From Desulfocicer vacuolatum DSM 3385 (GTDB lineage Bacteria > Desulfobacterota > Desulfobacteria > Desulfobacterales > SURF-7), in contig CAMBQS010000001.1 in NCBI GenBank assembly GCA_945870015.1, forward strand, positions 1 to 30,390: DNA of 30,390 nucleotides, read 5' to 3'. Below, piece after piece: positions 15,477-24,753 of the stretch (the stretch's first letter is position 1; each line of letters starts with the position of its first letter). The translations under genes were made by a program, and so were the position numbers. The notes under the pieces are model-generated. The model did not search any database. It was not told where the DNA came from and saw only the letters and a program-made list of their open reading frames with translations.

Positions 15477-16718
15477 ATGAAACCGTTAGACTGTTTTGAC
15501 AAGAAAAATTTCTGTCCGGGAAGGCGTCATTTTTTGAAAACAGCCGGAGTTGCCGGTGCAGGTCTGATGGGTATGGGGATAACAGGGTGTGCAGGGAACA
15601 AGATACAGATGACCAATATTGCGCCCCCATTGAATTCCGGAAAAACAGACCGCATCACCATTCAGGCATTGCCAAAAGGCCTCGGAGACACGGAAACCAT
15701 ACAGGCGGTTCAGCGTGTTGCTGAAGCGGCAACCGATTTTTCCTGGTTGTCTAAAGGGGATGTTGTATTTCTGAAGACCGTTGCAAACTCTCCCAATCCT
15801 TATCCGGCTACCACGTCCCCCCTTGCCATTCGCGGAATGACCCTGCTGCTTCTGGAAAAAGGCGCCGGAAAGGTGATTGTCGGCGACAAATCCGGTGTGA
15901 TGACGGTGTACCATGAAAAGGATGATCAGGACGGCTCCAGCCGGGAAGTTATGAAGACCGTTGGACATCATGATGCAGCCATTGACTCCGGAGCATCGGT
16001 TCATTATTTTGAAGAAGCTGGATATGACGAGTATTCCGGTTTCCGGACCGTGAACAGCAGTCACTGGAAAGGGGAGCTGATTCTTCCCAACATCCTGAAT
16101 TCCGTAGATCATGTGGTGCTGCTTCCCCGTGTCAGCCGGCATATTCTTGCCGGAACTACACTGGGATTAAAGGCGGCTGTTGGTTGGCTGCGGGATGACA
16201 GCCGGCTGGAGATGCACCGGGATGCGGGGAGTTTTTTTGAAAAAATTGCGGAAATCAACGATACAACTGTGTTACGTCAGAAACTGAGACTGACGCTTTC
16301 GGTCGCGACCAAGGTGCTTTCCACTAAAGGGCCGGATGAGGGATATGTTTCAGAGCCGGAAACCGGGCTGGTGTTTGCTTCAGAATCCCTGCTGGCGCAC
16401 GATATGGCTGCACTGGGGTGGCTGATGTGGAACCGGGAATTTGAAACGCCGGAAGGTGAGCTTTCCGGGCTTAATGATCCTTATACATGGATTCCTTCGA
16501 CTTTGAACCGGGGCTTTGTCTGGCACATCTGGGGTACCCGGCAGTGGTACAACTCAGAATCCTATGATCCGGTTACCATCAGTTCTGTGAGAACCGATCC
16601 GGTGATCTGCCATGCTGCCAATCTGTGGGGTGGACTTCCGAATCTGGAGTTTGAAGATGTGAATGGTAAACTGCCTGAAAAAATAAAGGGGTATATTTCT
16701 CAAAAGGCGATAACCTGA
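15477..16718 (+). CDS. Tat-exported DUF362 lipoprotein
   Basis: A 413-residue protein whose N-terminus combines a twin-arginine signal (CPGRRHFLKTAGVAGAG) with a lipobox (GITGC), so it should cross the membrane folded and be anchored by its lipid-modified Cys. The body has DUF362 features: KGDVVFLKTVANSPNPYPATT, GAGKVIVGDKSG, LPRVSRHILAGTTLGLKAAVG, and a central conserved Asp/His-rich segment. No ferredoxin CxxCxxC cluster, which many cytoplasmic DUF362 proteins carry, is visible. The function of DUF362 is not established. ATG 15477 is chosen over 15450 because AGGAGG lies 6 nt before it. Confidence 0.85.
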   Translation: MKPLDCFDKKNFCPGRRHFLKTAGVAGAGLMGMGITGCAGNKIQMTNIAPPLNSGKTDRITIQALPKGLGDTETIQAVQRVAEAATDFSWLSKGDVVFLKTVANSPNPYPATTSPLAIRGMTLLLLEKGAGKVIVGDKSGVMTVYHEKDDQDGSSREVMKTVGHHDAAIDSGASVHYFEEAGYDEYSGFRTVNSSHWKGELILPNILNSVDHVVLLPRVSRHILAGTTLGLKAAVGWLRDDSRLEMHRDAGSFFEKIAEINDTTVLRQKLRLTLSVATKVLSTKGPDEGYVSEPETGLVFASESLLAHDMAALGWLMWNREFETPEGELSGLNDPYTWIPSTLNRGFVWHIWGTRQWYNSESYDPVTISSVRTDPVICHAANLWGGLPNLEFEDVNGKLPEKIKGYISQKAIT

Positions 16719-16757
16719 AATATCGTTTTCCCAGAACGGTTTGACACTTTTTATATG

Positions 16758-16788
16758 GCATGGAACAGGTATTTCACCTGTTCCATGC
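16758..16788. other. Perfect 13-bp inverted repeat after the DUF362 gene
   Basis: GCATGGAACAGGT (16758-16770) and ACCTGTTCCATGC (16776-16788) pair perfectly around a 5-nt loop. It lies 39 nt past the DUF362 stop, but no T-tract follows, so it is either a non-canonical terminator, an RNA-stabilising 3' stem or a protein-binding site. Confidence 0.6.
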
Positions 16789-16921
16789 GGATTCTCATTT
16801 GGCCGTATGTATATCCCTGCTAACCAATTTCAAATATCGATATAATTTGTTTTAAGTACAATATATTGGCGATTATGCAATCCTGAAAAGCAGATAACCT
16901 TCAATGGTCTTCAACCGTTTT

Positions 16922-16962
16922 TTTAACACAAAAATAATTTGTTTCTAACACAAATCTAATAA
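16922..16962 (+). promoter_or_regulatory. Candidate PhoB operator and pst promoter
   Basis: TTTAACACAAA (16922) and TCTAACACAAA (16944) are direct repeats 22 bp apart, with a T-rich element between them at the 11-bp step that PhoB half-sites use. TAATAA at 16957-16962 could be the -10, 70 nt before the pstS start. No -35 hexamer is seen, as expected when PhoB replaces it. The half-sites do not match the E. coli CTGTCAT closely. Confidence 0.45.
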
Positions 16963-17031
16963 AAGAGAGCTATTTTTCCCCCAGCTTTATCGAATCAGCA
17001 GTACAACCCATAACGATTTCAGGAGGGAAAA

Positions 17032-17853
17032 ATGAAAAAAAGAAATAAACTGGTCATCATGACAACGGCGCTGATCTTTTTTGCAGGTATCAGCATGGCC
17101 TGGGCAGGGAATATCGTGATCAAGGGTTCCACCACGGTTTTGCCGGTTGCGCAGAAGGTTGCAGAAGCCTATATGAAAGAAAACCCGGACGTCAGCATCT
17201 CCATTTCCGGCGGTGGGTCTGGAAACGGAATCAAGGCCATCATTGACGGAACCACGGATATTGCAAACAGCTCCCGTTTTATCAAGGACAATGAAGTTCA
17301 GCTCGCTGTGACCAAGGGCTTCTATCCGGTGCCGTTTGCCGTTGCATATGATTGTATTGTCCCGGTTGTTCATCCGTCCAATACAGTCAAAGATCTCACA
17401 CTGGACCAATTGAAGGCCATATATAAAGGTGAAATCAAGAATTGGAATCAGGTGGGCGGGCCCAGCCAGCCAATCGTTGTAATCTCAAGAGATACCTCCT
17501 CTGGAACTTATGAAGTCTGGGAAGAGAAGGTGTTGAAGAAGGAAAGAGTGTATCCCGGTGCCCTGCTTCAGGCTTCAAACGGTGCCGTTGCCCAGGCAGT
17601 TGCAAAAAATAAAAACGCCGTCGGGTATGTGGGTGTGGGATATATCAACGATGATTTGAAACCGGTTACGGTCAACGGGGTTGTTGGATCGGCAGAGACC
17701 ACGTTAAACGGTTCATTCCCCATCAGCCGACCTTTGTATATGTTTACCAACAAATGGCCGATGGATGACATTGCCAAATTCATCAATTATGTACAGCATC
17801 CGGAAAAGGGCCAGAAATTGGTAAAAGATGCCGGCTTTGTTCCTCTTTATTAA
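17032..17853 (+). CDS. pstS: Phosphate ABC transporter, periplasmic binding protein
   Basis: High-affinity phosphate-binding protein that delivers Pi to PstCA. The 273-residue protein begins with a Sec signal peptide ending SMAWA-GNIVIKG, then has the phosphate-site motifs GSTTVLPVAQ (about 33) and SRDTSSGTYEVW (about 154), and SGGGSGNGIKAIIDGTTDI characteristic of PstS. Length is that of the short PstS type common outside enterobacteria. AGGAGGG precedes the ATG at a normal distance. It is the first gene of the pst-pho cluster; pstC starts 100 nt later beyond a hairpin. Confidence 0.97.
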   Translation: MKKRNKLVIMTTALIFFAGISMAWAGNIVIKGSTTVLPVAQKVAEAYMKENPDVSISISGGGSGNGIKAIIDGTTDIANSSRFIKDNEVQLAVTKGFYPVPFAVAYDCIVPVVHPSNTVKDLTLDQLKAIYKGEIKNWNQVGGPSQPIVVISRDTSSGTYEVWEEKVLKKERVYPGALLQASNGAVAQAVAKNKNAVGYVGVGYINDDLKPVTVNGVVGSAETTLNGSFPISRPLYMFTNKWPMDDIAKFINYVQHPEKGQKLVKDAGFVPLY

Positions 17854-17876
17854 TGAATTGTCTGTCTGGTGAGGCT

Positions 17877-17897
17877 GGCAGGAAAAGGAATCCTGCC
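17877..17897 (+). other. Intercistronic hairpin pstS-pstC
   Basis: GGCAGGA (17877-17883)/TCCTGCC (17891-17897) with loop AAAGGAA; a second small CCGG/CCGG stem follows at once. No T-tract. Placed between a binding-protein gene and its permease genes, it may protect the pstS mRNA or limit read-through so that PstS is made in excess. Confidence 0.5.
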
Positions 17898-17953
17898 GGA
17901 CTTGCCGGAACAGATCAGATGAGCGTCTACACAGAAACAAGCAGGCAGAATAG

Positions 17954-18847
17954 ATGATTTTCAGCCAGAAACATAAAGATCGCTTCATGAGTTATTTCTT
18001 TTTAGTGGTAGCGACAGCTTCCATAGCGGTTCTCTTTATGATTACGCTTTTTTTATTTGTTGAGGGAATACCCATATTCCAGAAAATCAGCCCAAAGGAT
18101 TTTCTGTTTGGAGAATACTGGTATCCGACCGCAGAGCCACCGGATTTTGGCATTTTCCCGCTGATTTTCGGTTCTCTATCGGTGACCTTCCTTTCTGCAC
18201 TGATATCCATTCCGCTGGGAGTACTCACAGCAATTTACCTTGCGGAGATTGCTTCCTATCGGTTCCGGGAAATTGTGAAACCCATAGTGGAACTGCTGGC
18301 ATCCCTGCCTTCGGTTGTGATTGGTTTTTTCGGGATGGTGGTTGTTGCACCGTTTTTACAGGAAACATTCAATATCGCAACTGGATTGAATATGTTCAAT
18401 GCCGCCTTCATGCTTGCCTTTATGTCAGTTCCGACAATCTGCAGCATATCCGAGGATGCGATCTACAGTGTTCCGGTAAGCCTGAAAGAGGCATCTCTCG
18501 CATTGGGAGCAACATCATTAGACACCATTATCCGGGTGACCATTCCGGCTTCCATATCCGGTATCAGTACGGCGATCATTCTCGGCATGTCCAGGGCGAT
18601 CGGAGAAACCATGGTCGTTCTGATGGTAGCCGGAGGCGCGGCCATGGTACCAGGATCTGTATTTGATCCGGTCCGGCCTCTTCCATCAAGCATTGCTGCG
18701 GAAATGGGAGAGGCGCCCTATCGGGGAGATCATTACTACGCGCTCTTTGCAATCGGAATTGTACTGTTTGTATTTACCTTTTCATTTAACCTGATTGCAG
18801 ATCATATCTCGAATAAATACAGACAAGTAGGAGATGCAACCCTTTGA
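17954..18847 (+). CDS. pstC: Phosphate ABC transporter permease PstC
   Basis: Inner-membrane permease forming the phosphate channel with PstA. The 297-residue protein has about six membrane helices and the PstC pattern: a periplasmic segment (KISPKDFLFGEYWYPTAEPP, typical of PstC), LLASLPSVVIGFFG, and the coupling-helix EAA loop KEASLALGATSLDTIIRVTIPASISGI (shown in part) that docks on PstB. Its TGA overlaps the pstA start (TTGA), so the two permeases are translationally coupled. Confidence 0.96.
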   Translation: MIFSQKHKDRFMSYFFLVVATASIAVLFMITLFLFVEGIPIFQKISPKDFLFGEYWYPTAEPPDFGIFPLIFGSLSVTFLSALISIPLGVLTAIYLAEIASYRFREIVKPIVELLASLPSVVIGFFGMVVVAPFLQETFNIATGLNMFNAAFMLAFMSVPTICSISEDAIYSVPVSLKEASLALGATSLDTIIRVTIPASISGISTAIILGMSRAIGETMVVLMVAGGAAMVPGSVFDPVRPLPSSIAAEMGEAPYRGDHYYALFAIGIVLFVFTFSFNLIADHISNKYRQVGDATL

Positions 18848-19743
18848 AATCCTTTACAGTTGAAAGCACCGGAAACAATTATATCCGTCTCAGAAAGAAA
18901 ATCACGCAATCTTTCTGTTTCATGCTTTTCCGTTCTGCCGCTGCAATCAACGGTCTGGCGCTGGTAATTATTGTCTATTTTATTCTGGCAAACGGATGGA
19001 AGGCCATCAACTGGACTTTTCTGACTCAGCCGCCGATGGATTCCATGACCAAGGGGGGAATTCTCCCTTGTATTATCGGAACAGTATGCCTCTGTATCGG
19101 CGCCATGGCGGTTGCGTTTCCAATCGGCGTATTTTCCGGAATCTATATCAATGAGTATGCAAAACCCGGACGAACGCTCCGGATTATCCGTCTTGGAATC
19201 AGCAACCTCGCCGGTGTTCCTTCTGTTGTTTTCGGATTATTTGGATTGGCTTTTTTTGTGATCTATCTGAAAATGGGAGTTTCCATTCTGGCCGGAGCGC
19301 TTACGCTGGGTGCGATGTCTTTGCCGGTGATTATTGGTTCAACAGAGGAGGCACTGAAATCCGTACCGGATACATACCGGGAAGCTTCGCTTGCGCTCGG
19401 TGCCACAAAACTCCAAACCATTTTCAGGGTGGTGGTGCCTGCGGCAATGCCCGGGATACTGACCGGAGGTATATTAGGGATCAGCAGAGCGGCCGGTGAA
19501 ACCGCACCAATCATGTTTACGGCGGCTGTATTTTTTTCACCCAATCTGCCGGAATCCATTTTTGATGAAGTCATGGCGCTTCCCTACCACATATATGTTC
19601 TGGCTACTGCCGGGACGGAAATTGAAACCACCAGACCGCTTCAGTATGGGACGGCACTTGTTCTGATCGCTCTGGTACTTGGCATGAATTTGACTGCAAT
19701 CATTCTTCGTTCACGGCTTCGGAAAAAAATGAGGCAGATTTAA
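18844..19743 (+). CDS. pstA: Phosphate ABC transporter permease PstA
   Basis: Second membrane subunit of the phosphate importer, 299 residues. It shows the PstA pattern: NGWKAINWTFLTQPP, TKGGILPCIIGT, LAGVPSVVFGLFGLAFF, the EAA loop REASLALGATKLQTIF and SRAAGETAPIMFTAA. The start is TTG at 18844, overlapping the pstC stop by 4 nt; AGGAG lies about 10 nt upstream. pstB follows after 33 nt. Confidence 0.96.
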   Translation: MKSFTVESTGNNYIRLRKKITQSFCFMLFRSAAAINGLALVIIVYFILANGWKAINWTFLTQPPMDSMTKGGILPCIIGTVCLCIGAMAVAFPIGVFSGIYINEYAKPGRTLRIIRLGISNLAGVPSVVFGLFGLAFFVIYLKMGVSILAGALTLGAMSLPVIIGSTEEALKSVPDTYREASLALGATKLQTIFRVVVPAAMPGILTGGILGISRAAGETAPIMFTAAVFFSPNLPESIFDEVMALPYHIYVLATAGTEIETTRPLQYGTALVLIALVLGMNLTAIILRSRLRKKMRQI

Positions 19744-19776
19744 ATAGATGAACAGCGATGAACCGGAAATGAAAAA

Positions 19777-20538
19777 ATGGAACAAGCGTATAAAATTACA
19801 TCCAGAAATCTAGATTTTTATTATGGCGGGTTTAAAGCCCTTCAGGAGATCTCCCTGGATTTTAAATTAAACCAGGCCACGGCCCTGATCGGCCCGTCCG
19901 GGTGTGGGAAAAGCACGTTTCTTCGCTGTCTGAATCGAATGAATGACCTGATTCCAGGCATTCGTGTGGATGGTGAGATCTGCATGGATGGAGAAGACAT
20001 TTATAAGCCTTCTGTGGATGTGGTGAATCTCCGGAGCCGGATTGGAATGGTGTTTCAGAAACCCAATCCTTTTCCCAAGACAATCTTTGAAAATGTCGCC
20101 TATGGATTGAAAGTCAAGGGAGTGAAAGATAAAAATCTGATTGCCGAACGGGTTGAAAAGAGTCTAAGATCAGGAGCGCTCTGGAACGAGGTCAAGGACA
20201 GGCTGCATGACTCTGCACTGGGTCTATCCGGCGGTCAGCAGCAGCGATTGTGCATTGCACGGGCTTTGGCAGTTGAACCGGAGGTTCTGTTGATGGATGA
20301 ACCCTGTTCGGCACTGGACCCGATCGCAACACAGAAGATTGAGGAGCTGATCCACGAATTAAAAGACAAGTACACGATTATTATCGTTACCCATAACATG
20401 CAGCAGGCTGCAAGGGTATCGGATGTGACTGCCTTTTTTTATATGGGAAAGCTGATTGAGGTGGGAGAGACCGATACCATTTTTACCCGGCCCAGACTGA
20501 AAACGACCGAAGATTATATCACCGGACGCTTTGGATGA
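19777..20538 (+). CDS. pstB: Phosphate ABC transporter ATP-binding protein PstB
   Basis: ATPase driving phosphate import, 253 residues. Walker A GPSGCGKST, PstB-specific CLNRMNDLIPG right after it, Q-loop region GMVFQKPNPFP, signature LSGGQQQRL, Walker B LLMDEPCSALDP and the H-loop VTHNMQQAARVSD are all present, with the family's end ETDTIFTRP...TEDYITGRFG. The ribosome site is weak. It lies between pstA and phoU in one direction. Confidence 0.97.
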   Translation: MEQAYKITSRNLDFYYGGFKALQEISLDFKLNQATALIGPSGCGKSTFLRCLNRMNDLIPGIRVDGEICMDGEDIYKPSVDVVNLRSRIGMVFQKPNPFPKTIFENVAYGLKVKGVKDKNLIAERVEKSLRSGALWNEVKDRLHDSALGLSGGQQQRLCIARALAVEPEVLLMDEPCSALDPIATQKIEELIHELKDKYTIIIVTHNMQQAARVSDVTAFFYMGKLIEVGETDTIFTRPRLKTTEDYITGRFG

Positions 20539-20554
20539 TCCTGAGGAACAGAAT

Positions 20555-21214
20555 ATGACCATACATTTACAGAAAGAGCTTTCAAAAATTAAAAAATCGA
20601 TTTTAACCCTTGGCGCAATGGTTGAAGATCGTGTTCGTCTGGCGGCGCTGGCCATCGAGACCAAAGATGCGGAGCTGGCGAAAAGAGTAGTCAATTCAGA
20701 CCATGAAGTAGATGAAATGGAAGTGGATATAGAAGAAGAGTGTCTGAAAATTCTGGCCTTGTATCAGCCGGTCGCCGTCGACCTCCGGTTTTTGATTGCC
20801 GTTATCAAAATCAACAGTGACCTCGAGAGTATTGGGGATCAGGCGGTGAATATCGCCCAGCGGGTAGCCATAATCGCAAAACAGAAGAAATACTCCTTTG
20901 TTTTTGACTACTCGGTGATGGCTCAAAAATCCCAGGAGATGCTGAAGAAAAGTCTGGACGCGCTGGTGAATCTGGACCTGGATCTGGCTTTCCGCGTTCT
21001 GGTGATGGATGATGATGTGGATCTGATTCAGAGGCAGGCTTATGATGAAATCAAAGCAGCCATGGCCGATGCCCATGCAGACAGCCATGGATATCTGATC
21101 AATCTGCTGCTGGTTTCACGCCATCTGGAACGGTTGGCAGACTATGCGACCAATATTGCAGAAGAGGTGATCTATCTGATTGAAGGAGAGATTGTTCGCC
21201 ATGCGAAAGTATAG
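20555..21214 (+). CDS. phoU: Phosphate signalling regulator PhoU
   Basis: Cytoplasmic helical protein that links PstSCAB activity to PhoR and represses the Pho response when phosphate is plentiful. The 219-residue sequence has the two three-helix repeats with their metal-binding acidic motifs (HEVDEMEVDIEEECLKIL and the second-repeat DDDVDLIQRQAYDEI) and the conserved LRFLIAVIKINSDLESIGDQA and HLERLADYATNIAEE. ATG 20555 is chosen because GAGGAA lies 7 nt upstream; an in-frame TTG at 20531 would overlap pstB. Confidence 0.95.
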   Translation: MTIHLQKELSKIKKSILTLGAMVEDRVRLAALAIETKDAELAKRVVNSDHEVDEMEVDIEEECLKILALYQPVAVDLRFLIAVIKINSDLESIGDQAVNIAQRVAIIAKQKKYSFVFDYSVMAQKSQEMLKKSLDALVNLDLDLAFRVLVMDDDVDLIQRQAYDEIKAAMADAHADSHGYLINLLLVSRHLERLADYATNIAEEVIYLIEGEIVRHAKV

Positions 21215-21273
21215 GTTTGCCGTGAAGTCAAACCGGAAAGATCTATTTCATTTTAAATTATGGGCAGGAAAAA

Positions 21274-21966
21274 ATGTCGAAAACAATATTAGCCGTAGAT
21301 GATGAAGAGGATATCCTGGAACTGGTGAATTACAACCTGCGCCGGGAAGGATATCAGGTGGTCTGTTCCGATTCCGGGGAAGATGCCCTGAAAAGAAGCC
21401 ATTCTTTTGATTTTGACCTGATTTTGCTTGATTTGATGCTTCCCGGGATCGATGGCCTTGAGGTCGCAAAAAGGTTGAAAAAAGATCCCAAAACGCAAAA
21501 TATTCCCATTATCATGATTACGGCAAAGGGAGAGGAAGCAGATGTGGTTACCGGTCTCGAACTCGGTGCGGATGATTATATCACCAAACCGTTTTCTCCC
21601 AGGGTACTTGCTGCAAGAGTAAAGTCGGTTCTGAGGAGAAAGGACAAAAAGCCGGAAGAAAATGAATATGTGTTAAAAGCCCATGAGCTGGTGATCGATT
21701 CCGGGAAGAGAGAGGTGGCGGCGGACGGGCAGGTTTTCCCTCTTACCTTTACTGAATTTCAGGTGCTGCATTTCCTTGCCGGGTATCCGGGATGGGTGTT
21801 TACACGAAATCAGATTGTGGATGCAGTCCGAGGAGAAGGATATGCAGTCACAGACCGCAGCGTGGATGTCCAGATTGTTGGACTTCGGAAAAAACTTGGC
21901 CCCTATGGTAAATATATTGAAACCGTAAGGGGAGTTGGATATCGGTTTACTGAAAAGAAAAAATGA
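21274..21966 (+). CDS. phoB: PhoB-type response regulator
   Basis: Transcription activator of the Pho regulon, OmpR/PhoB family, 230 residues. The receiver has the acidic pocket VDDEED, phospho-acceptor Asp53 (LLDLMLPG), Thr83 (MITAKG) and Lys105 (TKPFSP). The winged helix lies at ~135-228 with the usual PLTFTEFQVLHFL, ...RTVDVQIVGLRKKLG-type recognition helix (here RSVDVQI) and ETVRGVGYRF wing. Its TGA overlaps the next ATG by 4 nt (ATGA). Position after phoU and before phoR supports the Pho assignment over other OmpR members. Confidence 0.93.
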   Translation: MSKTILAVDDEEDILELVNYNLRREGYQVVCSDSGEDALKRSHSFDFDLILLDLMLPGIDGLEVAKRLKKDPKTQNIPIIMITAKGEEADVVTGLELGADDYITKPFSPRVLAARVKSVLRRKDKKPEENEYVLKAHELVIDSGKREVAADGQVFPLTFTEFQVLHFLAGYPGWVFTRNQIVDAVRGEGYAVTDRSVDVQIVGLRKKLGPYGKYIETVRGVGYRFTEKKK

Positions 21967-23738
21967 AAAAGAAAATAAGACTTATCTGGCAGCTTTATCC
22001 ATCCTATCTGGTGGTTGTTTTTATCTCTCTCCTGATTGTATCGATCTACACATCCAATTATATACAGCAGTTTTTTCTGAACAATATGGAAAAGGATCTT
22101 ATGATCCGCAGTCAGTTGATCAAATATCAGATTATGCAGCATATGAATCCACTGGATACGGAGCGCATCGATCAATTCTGTAAAATTGTCGGGGCATCCG
22201 CCGAAACCCGCATAACCGTCATTTTACCGGACGGGATCGTGATCGGTGATTCAAAAGAAGACCCTGCAAAAATGGAAAATCATAAAAACAGGCCTGAAAT
22301 ACTGACAGCACTGGAAGGAAAATCCGGTTCCTCCACAAGGAAGAGCAGCACACTCAGAATGCAGATGATGTATGTCTCACTTCCACTTTTTCTGGATAAC
22401 CGTGTTGTGTCTGTTGTTCGGGTGTCCATACCCATAACGTCGATTATCAGTACAATTGAAGTCGTGCAGTCCCGTGTGATGCTTGTTGGTTTTTTTATCG
22501 CTGTTCTAGCATCCGTGATCAGCCTTTTCATGTCCCGGCGGATCAGCCGGCCTATCGAAGAGATGAGAAAAGGAGCCATGAAATTCGCGCAAGGTGAATT
22601 AAGCCATCGTCTTCATGAACCATCCATCCTTGAACTGGCCAATCTGGCTTCGGTCATGAACCGGACAGCGTTTGAGCTGGAAGACAGGATAGCAACCGTT
22701 AAGAATCAACGGAATGAATATGAAGCTGTTCTATCCAGTATGACGGAAGGGGTGGTCGGGGTTGACCGTGATCAGCGAATTATCACGATCAACAAGGCAG
22801 CGCTTTCTATGCTCGATGCAGATCCGGCCACAACGCCTAGAGGAAGCATTTATGAGGTTTCCAGAAACAGTCATCTGAACAAGCTGATTGAGACGGCCAT
22901 TGAAACCGGTGAACGCAGACAGGAGGATGTCTCTTTTTTTCAAAATGGAAATGAAAGAATCCTGAATATCAAATGCACGGTGTTGAAGAATCCGGTAGAT
23001 GTCAATATCGGTGTACTGATTGTTTTGAATGATGTTACCCAGCTTCGGCGTCTGGAAAATATGCGCCGGGATTTCGCAGCCAATGTGTCCCATGAAATCA
23101 AAACGCCGCTTACCGCGATTAAAGGGTTTGTCGAAACGCTGCGTTTCGGAGGGTTGGAAAGTGCAGAGGACTCGGAACGGTTTCTGACGATCATTGACAA
23201 GCATGTGGATCGTTTGACGGCGATTATTGACGACCTGATGCATCTTTCGAGGATTGAACGGAAAGATGAAATTCAGCAGATCGACCGCAAAACCCATAAA
23301 ATAGAGGATCTGATTCAGTCATCCATTCAACATTGCCGGGGGATTGCCAATGAACGAAACATCAATATCACCTACACCTGCGCGCAGGATCTTACTGCAC
23401 AGATTGATCGTACCATGATGGAGCAAGCCGTAGTCAACCTGTTGGAAAATGCGATCAAATACAGTGAAAAAGAGAGTGATGTGGAGATGGAAGCGGAATT
23501 GGCAGGAGATAAGATTCTTATTCATATTCAGGACCATGGAATCGGTATTGAAGAAAAACATCATGCGCGGCTTTTTGAGCGGTTTTACCGGGTGGACAAG
23601 GCCCGAAGCCGGAAACTGGGCGGAACCGGTCTTGGACTTGCCATTGTCAAACATATTGTGCTGTCTCATGGGGGTGATGTTTCGGTTCAGAGCAAACCCG
23701 GGCAAGGCAGCCGGTTTACCATATCCATTCCAGCCTGA
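21963..23738 (+). CDS. phoR: PhoR-type sensor histidine kinase
   Basis: Membrane kinase partner of PhoB, 591 residues. Layout: TM helix ~12-30; a periplasmic domain of ~120 residues; TM helix ~170-190; HAMP (SRRISRPIEEMRKGAMKFAQ) to ~240; a PAS domain ~250-360 (SSMTEGVVGVDRDQRIITIN); dimerisation helix with phospho-acceptor His377 (FAANVSHEIKTPLTAIKGFV); ATPase with N box LLENAIKYS, G1 DHGIGI and G2 GGTGLGLAIVKHI. The sizeable extracytoplasmic domain is typical of PhoR/WalK-type kinases outside enterobacteria. It overlaps phoB by 4 nt and ends 7 nt from the convergent EamA gene. Confidence 0.93.
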   Translation: MKKKIRLIWQLYPSYLVVVFISLLIVSIYTSNYIQQFFLNNMEKDLMIRSQLIKYQIMQHMNPLDTERIDQFCKIVGASAETRITVILPDGIVIGDSKEDPAKMENHKNRPEILTALEGKSGSSTRKSSTLRMQMMYVSLPLFLDNRVVSVVRVSIPITSIISTIEVVQSRVMLVGFFIAVLASVISLFMSRRISRPIEEMRKGAMKFAQGELSHRLHEPSILELANLASVMNRTAFELEDRIATVKNQRNEYEAVLSSMTEGVVGVDRDQRIITINKAALSMLDADPATTPRGSIYEVSRNSHLNKLIETAIETGERRQEDVSFFQNGNERILNIKCTVLKNPVDVNIGVLIVLNDVTQLRRLENMRRDFAANVSHEIKTPLTAIKGFVETLRFGGLESAEDSERFLTIIDKHVDRLTAIIDDLMHLSRIERKDEIQQIDRKTHKIEDLIQSSIQHCRGIANERNINITYTCAQDLTAQIDRTMMEQAVVNLLENAIKYSEKESDVEMEAELAGDKILIHIQDHGIGIEEKHHARLFERFYRVDKARSRKLGGTGLGLAIVKHIVLSHGGDVSVQSKPGQGSRFTISIPA

Positions 23739-23745
23739 TCATGGC

Positions 23746-24675
23746 TTACCATCCAAGTCTTCTTCGTACAAAAGAGAAATCGGAATGAACAATGACGATT
23801 CCAGCAACAATGAATAATGATGCCAGGATAATGTTGACTGTGCCGACCGGCTCGTCCAATAAAAATCCTCCCAGCAGAACCCCGGAAATCGGTATGATAA
23901 AAATATAGGAATGAAGTGTGACAGCCCCATATTTTTGCAGCATGTTGATCCAGACAACAAATCCAAAAGAGGCGGTGATCAGGGACTGGTACACAAGCGA
24001 TCCGAAAACTTTCAGGTCGATCGTTCCAAACATCGGCGTATCCCATAAATAACCGGCCAGGAAGAAAAAAGGAACCGACAGGATGCCCGGATACAGTACC
24101 AGTTGAAAGGGTTTAAATCCGGATATGATCTTTTTGGTATAGACGGCGTTGATGGCCCATAGAAAAACCGATGCCAGCATCAGGAAATCACCGGATCGCA
24201 AATCCGAGGAGATTCCATCTTTTTCCAGAAACATGACGGTAACACCGGCAAATCCCAACAGAATTCCAACCAGCTTTTTGGGTGTAAACGAATCACCAGG
24301 AATAAAAAAATGTGCCAGGATGAGAACAAAAAACGGTTGCAGATTGATAATCAGGGAACCACGGGAGGCATAGGTCAGACTCAGTCCGAGATTAAACAGG
24401 CCAAGCTGGCAGATAAAAATAGCAGACACGATCAACATCTCTTTGATCTGCGTTCTTTTGATGAAAATCGGCCGTCCGGTCAGAAGAGCCCATAAAGTGA
24501 TGGTCATGGAAGCAATAAAGAAGCGTGAACCCGCTGTTGTAAACGCACCCATTCCGGAGAGGGTGATTTTCACAAACACGGTATTGGCCCCAAAGGTGGT
24601 GCAGATCCCGATGATGGCCAGCGTAGCCAGGAACGATGGTTCCAGGTTTCCGGTTTTTGGTTGTATTTCTTCCAT
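23746..24675 (-). CDS. EamA-family (DMT superfamily) permease
   Basis: A 309-residue inner-membrane transporter of the drug/metabolite type with ten predicted helices in two EamA repeats: the first shows FGANTVFVKITLSGMGAF and ...RFFIASMTITLWAL; the second shows DFLMLASVFLWAINAVYTKK and an ending YIFIIPISGVLLGGFLLDEP, a strong EamA motif. Substrate cannot be told from sequence. The ATG has no clear Shine-Dalgarno. It converges on phoR and lies downstream of a small membrane protein gene, with which it may be co-transcribed. Confidence 0.88.
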   Translation of the reverse strand: MEEIQPKTGNLEPSFLATLAIIGICTTFGANTVFVKITLSGMGAFTTAGSRFFIASMTITLWALLTGRPIFIKRTQIKEMLIVSAIFICQLGLFNLGLSLTYASRGSLIINLQPFFVLILAHFFIPGDSFTPKKLVGILLGFAGVTVMFLEKDGISSDLRSGDFLMLASVFLWAINAVYTKKIISGFKPFQLVLYPGILSVPFFFLAGYLWDTPMFGTIDLKVFGSLVYQSLITASFGFVVWINMLQKYGAVTLHSYIFIIPISGVLLGGFLLDEPVGTVNIILASLFIVAGIVIVHSDFSFVRRRLGW

Positions 24676-24753
24676 AAAATTGAATCAAGGTTGGCAGGTT
24701 GCCGAGCCATCGGGTTGCCGGATCAGGTTTTTTGGAACATCCTTTTTTTGATG

